From the NCBI RefSeq assembly GCF_014647435.1, contig NZ_BMPE01000001.1:1116001-1180000 (forward strand): a stretch of DNA of 64,000 nt. The letters are read 5' to 3'. This stretch comes from Deinococcus radiotolerans (lineage in GTDB: Bacteria; Deinococcota; Deinococci; Deinococcales; Deinococcaceae). Position 1 is the first letter of the stretch; every line of letters starts with the position of its first letter. The position numbers and the translations under genes are program-made. The notes below the pieces were generated by a model that saw only the letters and a program-made list of their open reading frames with translations, made no database searches and had not been told where the DNA came from. Of the stretch, positions 1 to 7,680 are shown in pieces.

Positions 1-221
1 ACGGTGTAGGCCATGTGCTTGATGCCCGTGAGTTTCAGGCCGGTTTCCTCGTAGATCTCGCGGTACAGCGCCTCGGGGAGGGTCTCGCCGGGTTCGACCA
101 CGCCGCCCGGGAGGGTGTGGCGCACGCGCCCGTGGCCCTGCCAGTCGTTGCCGACGAGCAGCACGCGGCCGAAGCGGTCGCGGAGGATCCCGGCGGCGAC
201 AAGGAGGTCACGCCGCGCCAT
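1..221 (-). CDS. Nudix hydrolase (C-terminus beyond window edge)
   Basis: Starts at the ATG at 221; 73 codons are visible and the rest is cut off by the window edge. Residues 40-62 carry a complete Nudix box (G-x5-E-x7-REIYEETGL), the Mg-binding motif of enzymes that cleave nucleoside diphosphates linked to another group. The substrate cannot be told from this fragment. The N-terminus overlaps the end of prfA by 14 bases, and a GGAGG sits 6 nt before the ATG inside prfA, so it is probably co-transcribed and translationally coupled to prfA. The Nudix call is firm; a specific role (ADP-ribose, dNTP or other) is open. Confidence 0.85.
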   Translation of the reverse strand, partial: MARRDLLVAAGILRDRFGRVLLVGNDWQGHGRVRHTLPGGVVEPGETLPEALYREIYEETGLKLTGIKHMAYT

Positions 222-1302
222 GCTGGCCCTCCTCGCCCATCTGGATGAGTTGCAGTTCGCGCTGCGCGCGCGCGAGGTTCGCCACGACCGGCCCCAGCGC
301 GCCCGCGATGACGCTGTCGAGGGGGTGGTTCTTGCCCTCCCCTTCCAGGCGGTGGTCGGTGACGCGGTTCTGGGGGTAGTTGTACGTGCGGATCTTTTCG
401 CTGCGGTCGCCGCTGCCGACCTGCGCGGCGCGGTCGCTGCGTTCGCGTTCCTCCCGCGCGATCCGCTCGCGTTCGGCGAGGCGCGCGGCGAGGACCTGCA
501 GGGCCTTCTCGCGGTTCTTGATCTGCGAGCGGCCGTCCTGGCAGACGACCATGATCTCGTCGGGCGTGCCGGGGCGGTACACGGCGCGCACGGCGGAGTC
601 GGTGGTGTTCACGCCCTGCCCGCCCGCGCCCTGCGAGCGGAACACGTCGATGCGCACCTCGGACAGGTCCAGCTGCACCTCTGCCGTGTCCGCCTCGGGC
701 AGCACGGCGACGGTGACGGTGCTCGTGTGGATGCGGCCCTGGCTCTCGGTGGCGGGAACGCGCTGCACGCGGTGCACGCCGCGCTCCCATTTGAACGCGC
801 GGAACGCCCCGTCGCCCGTGATCTCGGCGACGACCTTGCTCGCGCCGCCCAGGTCGCTCTCGCTGGCGTCCAGGACGGCCACCTTCAGGCCCAGGCCCTC
901 GGCGTAGCGGGTGTACATGCGCAGCAGGTCCATGACGAACAGTCCGGCCTCGGCGCCGCCCGCCCCGGCGCGCAGTTCCAGGATCACATCTTTGGCGTCG
1001 TCCGGGTCGGTGGGGAGCAGCAGCACGACGAGTTCAGATTCGATCTCGGCCAGCCGGGCTTCCAGGGCCTGCACTTCCCCGGCGGCCAGGTCGAGCATGT
1101 CCGGGTCGGCCAGGAGTTCGCGCGCGCCGGCCAGGTCGGCTTCCAGGCCGTCGCGTTCGCGCAGCAGGGTCACGAGGGGCAGCAGCTCGCGGTGGCGGCG
1201 GGTCAGGCGGGCGTACTCGCGCGGGTCGGCCAGGGCCGCCGGGTCGCCCAGGGCCCGCTCGACCTTGCTGAATTCCGCCGCGAGTTCATCAAGGCGGCTC
1301 AC
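208..1302 (-). CDS. prfA: Peptide chain release factor 1
   Basis: Class I release factor that recognises UAA and UAG in the ribosomal A site and triggers peptidyl-tRNA hydrolysis. The GGQ catalytic motif is at about residues 227-229, and the codon-recognition tripeptide is P183-A-T185, the RF1-type PxT rather than the SPF of RF2. With the GTG at 1302 the protein is 364 residues and begins [11 protein letters not shown], which lines up with Thermus RF1. A GTG at 1332 would add ten residues but has no ribosome-binding site. The chosen GTG overlaps the TGA of a leaderless upstream ORF (1299-1373) as GTGA, so initiation is probably by translational coupling. The downstream Nudix gene overlaps its end. 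Confidence 0.95.
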   Translation of the reverse strand: MSRLDELAAEFSKVERALGDPAALADPREYARLTRRHRELLPLVTLLRERDGLEADLAGARELLADPDMLDLAAGEVQALEARLAEIESELVVLLLPTDPDDAKDVILELRAGAGGAEAGLFVMDLLRMYTRYAEGLGLKVAVLDASESDLGGASKVVAEITGDGAFRAFKWERGVHRVQRVPATESQGRIHTSTVTVAVLPEADTAEVQLDLSEVRIDVFRSQGAGGQGVNTTDSAVRAVYRPGTPDEIMVVCQDGRSQIKNREKALQVLAARLAERERIAREERERSDRAAQVGSGDRSEKIRTYNYPQNRVTDHRLEGEGKNHPLDSVIAGALGPVVANLARAQRELQLIQMGEEGQHGAA

Positions 1303-1373
1303 GTCGCGGGGGAGCGCCCGCGCGCTGGGCACGGCGGACGGCTGGCGGTAGACAGGGTGGACACAGGCATCAT
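1299..1373 (-). CDS. Leaderless 24-residue uORF coupled to prfA
   Basis: An ATG-ATG pair at 1373-1368 lies 6 nt after a TAGACT -10 box (1385-1380, minus strand), the usual spacing for a leaderless start here. The frame stays open for 24 codons (starting [12 protein letters not shown]) and ends in a TGA at 1301-1299, which overlaps the GTG start of prfA in another frame as GTGA. The peptide has no recognisable domain. Its likely job is to bring ribosomes to the prfA start, since prfA has no Shine-Dalgarno of its own. Seen: box, spacing, open frame, overlap. Inferred: translation and coupling. Confidence 0.6.
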   Translation of the reverse strand: MMPVSTLSTASRPPCPARGRSPAT

Positions 1374-1418
1374 GAGTGCAGTCTAGCGCCCCCCTGCGCG
1401 CGCCTGCGGCAACGTTCC

Positions 1419-1482
1419 CCTGACACGGTCCTCACAGTGCGCCTGCCGCGTGTCAGGTCCGCGTGGGGGTGTGCCTGACAGG
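1419..1482. repeat. Three CCTGACA copies between prfA and hom
   Basis: CCTGACACG (1419-1427) and its exact inverse CGTGTCAGG (1449-1457) form a 9-bp inverted repeat, and a third copy CCTGACAGG follows at 1474-1482. It lies in a divergent promoter region where no terminator is needed, so operator sites for hom and/or prfA are the natural reading. No regulator for this motif was recognised. Confidence 0.4.
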
Positions 1483-1560
1483 CGGCAACCCGCGCTCCGG
1501 CGGGGACGCGTCTAATCCAGGGGTCCGGCCGCCGGGGGCGTGGGCGCTACAGTCGGGCGC

Positions 1561-2523
1561 ATGAGAACCGTGACCGTGGGCGTGCTGGGCTGTGGGACCG
1601 TGGGGCAGGACGTCCTGAACCTGATCCGGAGGCGCGAGGCGATCTTCGCGGATCTGGGCGTGCGGATCGAGGTGGCGGGCGTCCTCGTGCGTGACCCGGC
1701 CCGAGGCCGCACCTGCCCGCCCGGCACGCCCCTGACGACCGACCCGGCCTTCTTGCAGGAGTGCGGCGTGGTGATCGAGGCAATGGGCGGCGTAGACCGC
1801 CCCATGAGCCTGCTGCGCCCGCACCTACGCTCGGGCCGTCCGGTGATCACGGCGAACAAGGCGCTGCTGGCCGAGAGATGGGATGAGCTGCGCGACTACG
1901 CCCTGGACGGCAAGCTGTACTACGAGGCGTCCGTGATGGCCGGGACGCCCGTGATCGGCCCCATGAGCACGGTGCTGCGCGCCAGTACCTTCCAGCGCCT
2001 GCAGGCGGTGCTGAACGGAACGTGCCTGTACATCATCACGCAGATGGAACAGGGCAAGGAGTACGCGCAGGCGCTGGCGGAAGCGCAGGCGCTGGGGTAC
2101 GCCGAGGACCCGCCCACCCTGGATGTGGGCGGCTTTGATACGGCGCACAAGCTGGCGGTGCTGGCGCGTTTCTGCGCGGACGGGAACTTCCCGTACGAGC
2201 AGGTGCAGGTGCAGGGCATCGAGGACCTGACCCTCGCGGACGTGCAGGCCGCGCGCGCGCGGGGCGAGCGGATCAAGCTGGTCGCCGAGCTGGAACGTGT
2301 GAACGGCGAGTGGCAGGCCCGCGTCTGCCCGCAGTCCCTTCCCGATGATCACCCGCTGTGCACGGCCGGGTCCAGCCGCAACGCCATGGTGTACGAGGGC
2401 GAGGAGTGCGGCACGCTGATTTTCGCGGGGGGCGGCGCGGGTGGCATGGTCACCGCGAGCGCCATGGTGGGCGACCTGCTCGACTGGGTGATCGGCTTCC
2501 CCGGTCACGTGCCGCTGCACTGA
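1561..2523 (+). CDS. hom: Homoserine dehydrogenase
   Basis: Reduces aspartate semialdehyde to homoserine with NAD(P)H, the branch point to threonine and methionine. The N-terminal Rossmann motif GxGxxG is at residues 10-15 (LGCGTVG), followed by the family motif ANKALL and the catalytic-domain signature [12 protein letters not shown]. At 320 residues it lacks the C-terminal ACT domain of feedback-regulated enzymes, so allosteric control by threonine through that domain is not expected. The ATG at 1561 is chosen because TACAGT (1548-1553) ends 7 nt before it, a leaderless promoter. It is a single gene followed by a hairpin at 2546-2579. Confidence 0.92.
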   Translation: MRTVTVGVLGCGTVGQDVLNLIRRREAIFADLGVRIEVAGVLVRDPARGRTCPPGTPLTTDPAFLQECGVVIEAMGGVDRPMSLLRPHLRSGRPVITANKALLAERWDELRDYALDGKLYYEASVMAGTPVIGPMSTVLRASTFQRLQAVLNGTCLYIITQMEQGKEYAQALAEAQALGYAEDPPTLDVGGFDTAHKLAVLARFCADGNFPYEQVQVQGIEDLTLADVQAARARGERIKLVAELERVNGEWQARVCPQSLPDDHPLCTAGSSRNAMVYEGEECGTLIFAGGGAGGMVTASAMVGDLLDWVIGFPGHVPLH

Positions 2524-2545
2524 AGGGCGGCTGAGGACTGAAGAG

Positions 2546-2579
2546 GCAGGGAGCGTCGGCGCCGGCCTCCGCTCCCTGC
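2546..2579. terminator. Hairpin between convergent hom and SIS gene
   Basis: GCAGGGAGCG (2546-2555) pairs perfectly with CGCTCCCTGC (2570-2579) around a 14-nt loop. It sits between convergent genes. There is no U-run, so termination is inferred from position. Confidence 0.6.
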
Positions 2580-2637
2580 TGTGTTCGCGTCCCAGCGTCA
2601 GCGGGGGCGGATCAGGCGACCGCGACCCACAGACCAT

Positions 2638-3657
2638 TCACGGCTCGCCGCGGTCGTCCCCGTCCTCGTCGCCCAGGTCGTCATCGTCGAGGTCCACGTC
2701 GTCCACGTCATGATCGTCGGCCCAGTCCTTGACGACGTTCGTGCGGCGCAGGTCGTCGCGGGGCGCGGCCAGACGGGCCTGTTCGCGGTCCTCGCCGCTC
2801 ATGACGCCCTGCGCGCGGCCCAAGACGGGCTGGTCGGCGGCGGACGCGCCGTAGCGTTCGGCGAGGTACGCGGCGACCCACGCCCCGAAGTACCACAGGG
2901 CCAGCTGGGCGGGGTAGCCGACCGCGCCGTCCGGGTAGGGCACGTGGATGATCTCGTCAATGCGGGATTCGAGTACCTCGCGCGCCAGCAGGAGGGTGTC
3001 GTCGGCGTCCCCGAGGATCACGGCGACCTTGGCGTCGCCCTTCTCGTGCTGCGCCTCGAACGCGCCGGTCACCACGGGCAGGGGGTCGCCGATCAGGGGC
3101 ACGCTGAGGGTCTTGCCGGTGCGGGCCAGCAGCTGCTGCCACGCGTGCGGCAGGGCGTCCGCGTCGGGCGCGGCCAGCAGCAGCGGCGTGCGGCCCCAGA
3201 GGCTCCAGGCGAGATCCCGGGCGGGGTTGTTCTCCTCAATGTGTGGGGCGCAGCGGGCGGCGAGGTCGGCGATCAGGGCGTCGGCGGCCTGGGCGTCCTC
3301 GCTGTGCCCGGTCGCGTGCGCGACGTACTGCGCGAAGTGGTACGTGGCGAGCGGCCCACCGGGCACCAGGGTGTCGATCTCCTCGGGGGTGCCGCCGGTG
3401 GCGACGCGGCGCACCTGCGCACCCGCGACGCTGGCGAGGTCGGCGTAGTCGGTGGCGAGGGCGGCGGCGTCGGGGCTGCTCAGGACGAACTGGGTGCCGC
3501 TGCGGGTGAGGCTGCTCGCCACGAGCGTCTGCGCGAGGTGCGCGGCCAGGGTGCCCTCGCCGCTGCCGGCGAGGCCGTAGGGGGCGTCCTCGGGGCGGGT
3601 GGGGCCGCTGTAACTGCCGGGCAGCGTTTCAAGCAGGGTCAGAAGGTGGGTACTCAT
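2638..3657 (-). CDS. SIS-domain phosphosugar isomerase-like protein
   Basis: 339 residues resembling the bacterial phosphoglucose/phosphomannose isomerase-like SIS family: a glycine-rich segment (LAGSGEGTLAAHLA) near residue 30, a second SIS-like half with a VPLIGDPLPVV segment, and a conserved stretch around YPAQLALWYFGAWVAAYLAERYG. The substrate cannot be assigned from sequence alone. The C-terminal ~25 residues are almost all Asp/Glu/Gly, an acidic tail not expected in the catalytic fold and probably disordered. The start is supported by a leaderless promoter: minus-strand TACCCT (3670-3665) ends 7 nt before the ATG. It is monocistronic. Confidence 0.65.
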   Translation of the reverse strand: MSTHLLTLLETLPGSYSGPTRPEDAPYGLAGSGEGTLAAHLAQTLVASSLTRSGTQFVLSSPDAAALATDYADLASVAGAQVRRVATGGTPEEIDTLVPGGPLATYHFAQYVAHATGHSEDAQAADALIADLAARCAPHIEENNPARDLAWSLWGRTPLLLAAPDADALPHAWQQLLARTGKTLSVPLIGDPLPVVTGAFEAQHEKGDAKVAVILGDADDTLLLAREVLESRIDEIIHVPYPDGAVGYPAQLALWYFGAWVAAYLAERYGASAADQPVLGRAQGVMSGEDREQARLAAPRDDLRRTNVVKDWADDHDVDDVDLDDDDLGDEDGDDRGEP

Positions 3658-3783
3658 GCGCTTCAGGGTACAGGCTGAGGCCGGACTGGGCCCGGAACGC
3701 GCCGCCCGGCGTGGCAGACCGCGCCGCAGAAAATGCCGTCTGTCACGCCTTCTTTTTCTTCACGCTCGCTTAATCCTGCGTGC

Positions 3784-3799
3784 TAGAATCCGGCGCGTG
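3784..3799 (+). promoter_or_regulatory. Candidate promoter facing tRNA-Arg
   Basis: TAGAAT at 3784-3789 is followed after exactly 7 nt by a GTG (3797), matching the leaderless layout, with a weak TTCACG 19 bp upstream. The 47-codon frame from that GTG runs antisense through tRNA-Arg to a TGA at 3940 and looks like an antisense shadow of the tRNA, so the promoter is more believable than the protein. It could give antisense RNA or a long leader for the PpiD-like gene. Confidence 0.3.
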
Positions 3800-3838
3800 C
3801 GCTTCCAGACAAACACCGGGGACGTCCACCCCCTGAAC

Positions 3839-3867
3839 AAAAAACACCACCCCATGAGGGTGGCGTT
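3839..3867 (-). terminator. Rho-independent terminator of tRNA-Arg
   Basis: On the minus strand AACGCCACCC pairs with GGGTGGTGTT (one G-U) around a 5-nt loop and runs into T6. It lies just downstream of the tRNA 3' end. Confidence 0.85.
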
Positions 3868-3874
3868 CAGTGTG

Positions 3875-3951
<77 letters not shown>

Positions 3952-3962
3952 AGAGCTCCGGT

Positions 3963-3991
3963 ACCCTAGCACTTCGCATGAAGGAGATCAA
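3963..3991 (-). promoter_or_regulatory. Sigma-70 type promoter of tRNA-Arg
   Basis: On the minus strand TTGATC (3991-3986), a 17-bp spacer and TAGGGT (3968-3963), with the tRNA 5' end 11 nt further on. The -10 lies inside GTACCCTAGC, which on the plus strand also reads as a TACCCT box for the PpiD-like gene, and the -35 overlaps that gene's AAGGAG ribosome-binding site. Confidence 0.7.
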
Positions 3992-3995
3992 GTGA
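3978..3995 (+). CDS. Five-codon uORF (MKEIK) carrying the SD of the PpiD-like gene
   Basis: ATG AAG GAG ATC AAG TGA: the stop overlaps the GTG start of the next gene as GTGA, and the AAGGAG inside codons 2-3 is the Shine-Dalgarno of that gene. TACCCT (3962-3967) lies 10 nt before the ATG, so the RNA would start almost at the AUG. Translating it would place a terminating ribosome on the main start. Translation is inferred. Confidence 0.45.
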   Translation: MKEIK

Positions 3996-5890
3996 ACAAG
4001 AAAGTAACCGTCAACGTCCTGATGGGCGTCCTGGCCCTGCTGCTCGTGATCGGCATGGCCTACCAGTTCACCCCGAACCTGGGCAGCCTGTTCAACAAGC
4101 AGACCGGCACGCCCGCTCTGACCGTGAACGGCACGACCGTCACCGTCGAGCAGCTGGAGGCCGCCAAGCGGCAGAACCCGGTGCTGAGCAGCACCGACAC
4201 CGGCGTGCTCGGCGACGACTTCAAGACGTACGTGGTCGCGCAGCAGATCGATCAGACGCTCGTGTCCAACGCCGTGAAGGACATCAAGATCAGCCGCGGC
4301 GACGTGGACGCCAAGGTCAAGGAAGTCCGCGCTCAGAACAACCTGACGGACAACAAGGCCTGGACGGACGCGCTGCAGGGCGTGGGCCTGACCGACAGCG
4401 AGTACCGCAAGCAGGTGCGCCAGAGCCTCGCCATCGAGCGCAAGCTGGATGAGCTGAAAAAGGCCGTTCCCGCCGCGACCGACGCGGAACTCCAGGCGTA
4501 CTACGACCTGAACGCCGACAAGTATCAGACCGACCCGCGCATCCAGGGCCGCGAGATCGTCGTGGCCGACAAGGCCAAGGCGCAGGACCTGCTCAAGCAG
4601 CTCAAGGGCGGCGCGGACTTCGCGCAGCTGGCGGGCGCGAACAGCACCGAGTTCAAGGACCGCGGCGGCGCCCTGGGGCCCATCGAGAACGGCGCGCCCC
4701 GCCCGGTGGCGCAGGTGGCGCTGCCCAGCGAGGTGGGCGCGGCCGCGTTCGCCCTGAAAGACGGTGGCCTGACCGACGTCGTCGAGAGCGGCGGGAAGTT
4801 CTACATCGTGAAGGTCGAGAAGTACCTCGCGCCCAGCGCCAAACCCTTCGCGGAAGCGAAGAGTGACGTGACGACCGCCGTGAACGACAGCAAGAAGAAC
4901 GCCGCGGTGGAAGCCTGGGTCGAGGGCCTGCGCAAGGACGCCAAGGTCGAGTTCAAGGACCTGAACTGGAAGGTCGAGGACCCCACCGTCGCGACCGTCA
5001 CTGGGCAGAACGTCCGCTACTCGCAGGTGATCGAGCAGGTCGTGCAGAACCAGCAGTTCGGCAGCCTGCTGCAGCAGGTGCCCGCCGAGCAGGCCGCGCA
5101 GCTCGTGAACAGCATCCTGAAACCGCAGGTCATGCAGCAGCTCATCCAGGGCTACGCGGCGCCCACCATCGCCGAGCGCCTGAAACTCAACGTGGTCGGC
5201 ACCCGCCAGGAGATCGCGCAGGACGTCGCCGCGTACGGCGCGCGGAACGTGCAGGTCACGGACGCGGACCTTCAGGCGTACTACGCGGAGAACAAGGCGC
5301 AGTTCGAGTCGCCCGCCAGCGCCACCGTCAGCGAGGCCAGCTTCAAGGATCAGGCCAAGGCCGTGGCCTTCCGCAGCAGCTTCACGCGCGGCGACTTCGT
5401 CTCGGCCGCCAGCAAGGTGGGCGGCACCGTCAGCGAGCGCGGCAGCGTCACCGCCGGGGACGGCAAGCTCAGCGAGGAACTGAACGCCGCGGTGTTCAGC
5501 GCCAAGAGCCTCAAGGACGCCGCCGACGGCAGCCTGAGTGACGTCGTGAAGGTCGGCGACCGCTACTCGGTGCTGTACATCACGGACCTGAAGCCCGCCG
5601 AGGCCAAGAGCTTCGCGGACGTGCGCGACCAGATCGAGCCGGTCGTGCTGGGCCAGAAGAAGAGCGCCGAAGGGCAGAAGTTCCTGGACGCCCAGGTCAA
5701 GACCCTCAAACCCACCGACAACCTGAAGACCGTGCTGGCCGCGCAGGAAAAACGCGTGGCCGCAGCGGCACCCAAGGCGCCCGCGAAGGACAGCGCGAGC
5801 GGCGCGGCGGACGGCGCCAAGACCGACGCCACTCAGCCGGACACCCAGACGGACGGCAGCGGCACCACCGCGCCCCCCGCCGACAAGTAA
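3992..5890 (+). CDS. Membrane-anchored PpiD/SurA-like peptidyl-prolyl isomerase
   Basis: 632 residues. An N-terminal transmembrane anchor (about residues 6-25) is followed by a SurA-type N-terminal chaperone segment and a PpiC-type rotamase domain at about 185-280 (GGADFAQLA, GGALGP, AAFALKDG motifs). A second, more divergent rotamase-like segment sits at about 440-545, and the last ~50 residues are a low-complexity Ala/Asp/Thr tail. It probably folds exported proteins at the outer face of the membrane. The GTG start is fixed by AAGGAG 5 nt upstream and by overlap with the MKEIK uORF. Monocistronic; a GC hairpin follows. Confidence 0.85.
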   Translation: MNKKVTVNVLMGVLALLLVIGMAYQFTPNLGSLFNKQTGTPALTVNGTTVTVEQLEAAKRQNPVLSSTDTGVLGDDFKTYVVAQQIDQTLVSNAVKDIKISRGDVDAKVKEVRAQNNLTDNKAWTDALQGVGLTDSEYRKQVRQSLAIERKLDELKKAVPAATDAELQAYYDLNADKYQTDPRIQGREIVVADKAKAQDLLKQLKGGADFAQLAGANSTEFKDRGGALGPIENGAPRPVAQVALPSEVGAAAFALKDGGLTDVVESGGKFYIVKVEKYLAPSAKPFAEAKSDVTTAVNDSKKNAAVEAWVEGLRKDAKVEFKDLNWKVEDPTVATVTGQNVRYSQVIEQVVQNQQFGSLLQQVPAEQAAQLVNSILKPQVMQQLIQGYAAPTIAERLKLNVVGTRQEIAQDVAAYGARNVQVTDADLQAYYAENKAQFESPASATVSEASFKDQAKAVAFRSSFTRGDFVSAASKVGGTVSERGSVTAGDGKLSEELNAAVFSAKSLKDAADGSLSDVVKVGDRYSVLYITDLKPAEAKSFADVRDQIEPVVLGQKKSAEGQKFLDAQVKTLKPTDNLKTVLAAQEKRVAAAAPKAPAKDSASGAADGAKTDATQPDTQTDGSGTTAPPADK

Positions 5891-5904
5891 ACCTCTCCCC
5901 TGCG

Positions 5905-5933
5905 CCGCCCCGGGCCCTCAGGTGCCGGGGCGG
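5905..5933. terminator. Bidirectional hairpin terminator
   Basis: CCGCCCCGG (5905-5913) pairs with CCGGGGCGG (5925-5933) around 11 nt, between the convergent PpiD-like and FUN14 genes. There is no U-run. Confidence 0.6.
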
Positions 5934-5951
5934 TGTGCTGTTCCCGCGCCG

Positions 5952-6329
5952 CTACACGCGGGCGCGCAGGCCCAGCAGCAGGCCCGCCGTGAACGCCCCC
6001 GCGAACGGCAGGTTCGCGGTGAGCACGCGGGTCAGCCACGCGCCGCCGTTCTCGCGCCCCTGCGCCAGCCAGGGTTCCGCGAGCGCCTCCACGCGCAGCC
6101 AGTTCACGCTGACCAGATCGAAGTACGCCAGGACCTGCAGGGTGATGAACAGCACGCCCAGCCCGATCAGCGCCCAGCGACCGATGTGCTTCAGGGCCAC
6201 GCCCGTCGCGAAGCCCAGCAGCGCACCCACGCTCAGGTCCGGCAGCAGGGGCCGGAGAGCGTCCGCGAAACTGGCGGGCGCGGCCGCGGCGGCGTGCAGC
6301 AGGGTGGGCGTGGGGCCGGTGACGCTCAA
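5952..6329 (-). CDS. FUN14 family membrane protein
   Basis: 125 residues matching the FUN14 family: the core signature DLSVGALLGFATGVALK, then a second hydrophobic helix around GVLFITLQVLAYFD, and a third hydrophobic segment near the C-terminus (FAGAFTAGLLLGL). Bacterial members are small integral membrane proteins of unknown function. The start is a TTG at 6329; no ATG or GTG fits better, and a TAGGAT box (minus, 6344-6339) ends 9 nt before it, consistent with near-leaderless initiation. It is divergent from the ECF sigma gene. Confidence 0.75.
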   Translation of the reverse strand: MSVTGPTPTLLHAAAAAPASFADALRPLLPDLSVGALLGFATGVALKHIGRWALIGLGVLFITLQVLAYFDLVSVNWLRVEALAEPWLAQGRENGGAWLTRVLTANLPFAGAFTAGLLLGLRARV

Positions 6330-6413
6330 GGTGCGCGCATCCTAGCGCGCGCGGAGGGCTGCGCCGAAAGGCGGAGGGGTCAAACCCCGCGGCGCGGTAT
6401 GGTGTAAGGCACC

Positions 6414-7004
6414 GTGACCCTCCAGACCGAGCCCTCCCTTCCCGACGTGATCTCCCCAGAGCTGTATGGGCGCCTGTGCGCGGGCGAGGAGCAGGCCTGG
6501 TTCGAGTTCGTGCAGGAGTACGAGGGCCGCATGTACGGCTACCTGTACCGCCTGGAAGGCAACAGCGAGGACGCGCTGGACCTGACGCAGGAGGTCTTCT
6601 ACCGCGCGTGGCGCAGCATCCGCACCTTCCGCGCCGGGGAGCGCGTGCTGCCGTGGCTGTATCAGGTGGCACGCAACACGCAGATCGAATCGCACCGCCG
6701 CAAGCAGCTGCAACGCTTCTCACTGGAGCAGGCGCGCGAGGACGTGGGCTTCGAGGTGACCAGCGAACGCCGCTCGCCCGTGCAGGCCGCCGAGAGTGCC
6801 GACGCGCAGGACCGCGTGCAGCGCGCCCTGTCCCAGCTGCCGCACGAGTACCGCGAGGCTGTCGTGCTGCGCTTCGTGGAGGACCTCAGTTACGACGAGA
6901 TCGCGCAGATTCAGGGCGTGGCGGTCGGTACGGCCAAGAGCCGCGTGTTCCGCGCCAAGGAGCAGCTTGCCGACCTGCTCGAAAGCGTCGCCGACGTCCA
7001 CTGA
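6414..7004 (+). CDS. ECF-family RNA polymerase sigma factor
   Basis: 196 residues with the two conserved sigma regions. Region 2 is at about residues 20-85 (EGRMYGYLYRL, DLTQEVFYRAWRSI), binding core polymerase and the -10 element. Region 4 is at about 135-190 (LPHEYREAVVLRFVEDLSY, then the helix-turn-helix VAVGTAKSRVFRAKEQL), binding the -35. There is no region 1.1 or 3, as expected for ECF sigmas. No anti-sigma gene is adjacent: the downstream neighbour runs in the other direction and encodes an XRE repressor-type protein. GTG start; TATGGT lies 10 nt upstream. The target genes and signal are unknown. Confidence 0.88.
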   Translation: MTLQTEPSLPDVISPELYGRLCAGEEQAWFEFVQEYEGRMYGYLYRLEGNSEDALDLTQEVFYRAWRSIRTFRAGERVLPWLYQVARNTQIESHRRKQLQRFSLEQAREDVGFEVTSERRSPVQAAESADAQDRVQRALSQLPHEYREAVVLRFVEDLSYDEIAQIQGVAVGTAKSRVFRAKEQLADLLESVADVH

Positions 7005-7019
7005 CACCCACGCCGGGGC

Positions 7020-7247
7020 CTACGTCCTGTCGGGGTCGGGGGGGACGTCCTCCCAGCGCAGCAGGTCGCCCGGCTGACAGTCCAGCGCGCGGCACAGGGC
7101 GTCCAGGGTGCTGAAGCGCACCGCGCGGGCCTTCCCGGTCTTCAGGATGCTGAGGTTCGCCAGCGTGATCCCCACCCGCGCGGAGAGTTCCGAGAGGGTC
7201 AGGCCCCGCTCGGCCAGGATGTGATCGAGGTGCACGCGGATCGGCAT
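7020..7247 (-). CDS. XRE/Cro-type HTH regulator (YozG-like)
   Basis: 75 residues, essentially a single Cro/C1-type helix-turn-helix: LDHILAERGLTLSELSARVG, then ITLANLSILKTGKARAVRFSTL with LCRALDCQPGDLLRW, typical of the small YozG-like group. It is the last gene of a four-gene operon: the preceding membrane gene stops one base before its ATG. In other bacteria such regulators are encoded next to DUF2975 membrane proteins (YoaS/YozG in Bacillus), which fits this context. It probably binds the palindromes at 8847-8877 upstream of the operon; that binding is inferred. Confidence 0.85.
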   Translation of the reverse strand: MPIRVHLDHILAERGLTLSELSARVGITLANLSILKTGKARAVRFSTLDALCRALDCQPGDLLRWEDVPPDPDRT

Positions 7248-7248
7248 G

Positions 7249-7680
7249 TCAGACCGTCAGTTCCTCGTCCTGAAGCACATGGAAGGTCACGTTCAGCACT
7301 GCCGCGAACGCCAGCAGCCCCACGCCGGGCAGGCTTGAAAACACGAGAAGTCCAGCGCTGCTGGCGAGCAGCAGTGGATCGGCGGTCACCAGCGGCAGCA
7401 GGGCCGGAACGACCTGCCCGGCCAGCAGGGCTACGCCCGCCAGCGCGACCTCTCGCGGGATGACGCTCAGGGTGCCCTGGCGGCTGGCGCGGGCGGCCCG
7501 CCACAGGAACAGCAGTGCCAGCGCGCCCGGGAGACTTCCCAGGAGCATCTGGGGCAACGCGGACCAGCCCCGCCGGGTCAGGCCGTAGATCAGCGCGCCC
7601 GTGCCGAGCAGCAGGCCCAACTGGCACAGACGTTCGAGGCGCGTCAGGGCGCGGGTGCGCAGCAGCGGAGTCAGGGTCAT
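7249..7680 (-). CDS. Small membrane protein, DUF2975-like (third of three)
   Basis: 143 residues with about four hydrophobic segments (QLGLLLGTGALIYGL, LLGSLPGALALLFLW, VALAGVALLAGQVVPALL, SAGLLVFSSLPGVGLLAF). It ends in DEELTV, almost the same tail as the first gene of the operon (EQELTV), which suggests tandem duplication. Its start overlaps the stop of the upstream membrane gene by 4 bases, and the HTH gene follows after one base. DUF2975 membership is inferred from context and topology rather than from a firm motif. Confidence 0.55.
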   Translation of the reverse strand: MTLTPLLRTRALTRLERLCQLGLLLGTGALIYGLTRRGWSALPQMLLGSLPGALALLFLWRAARASRQGTLSVIPREVALAGVALLAGQVVPALLPLVTADPLLLASSAGLLVFSSLPGVGLLAFAAVLNVTFHVLQDEELTV

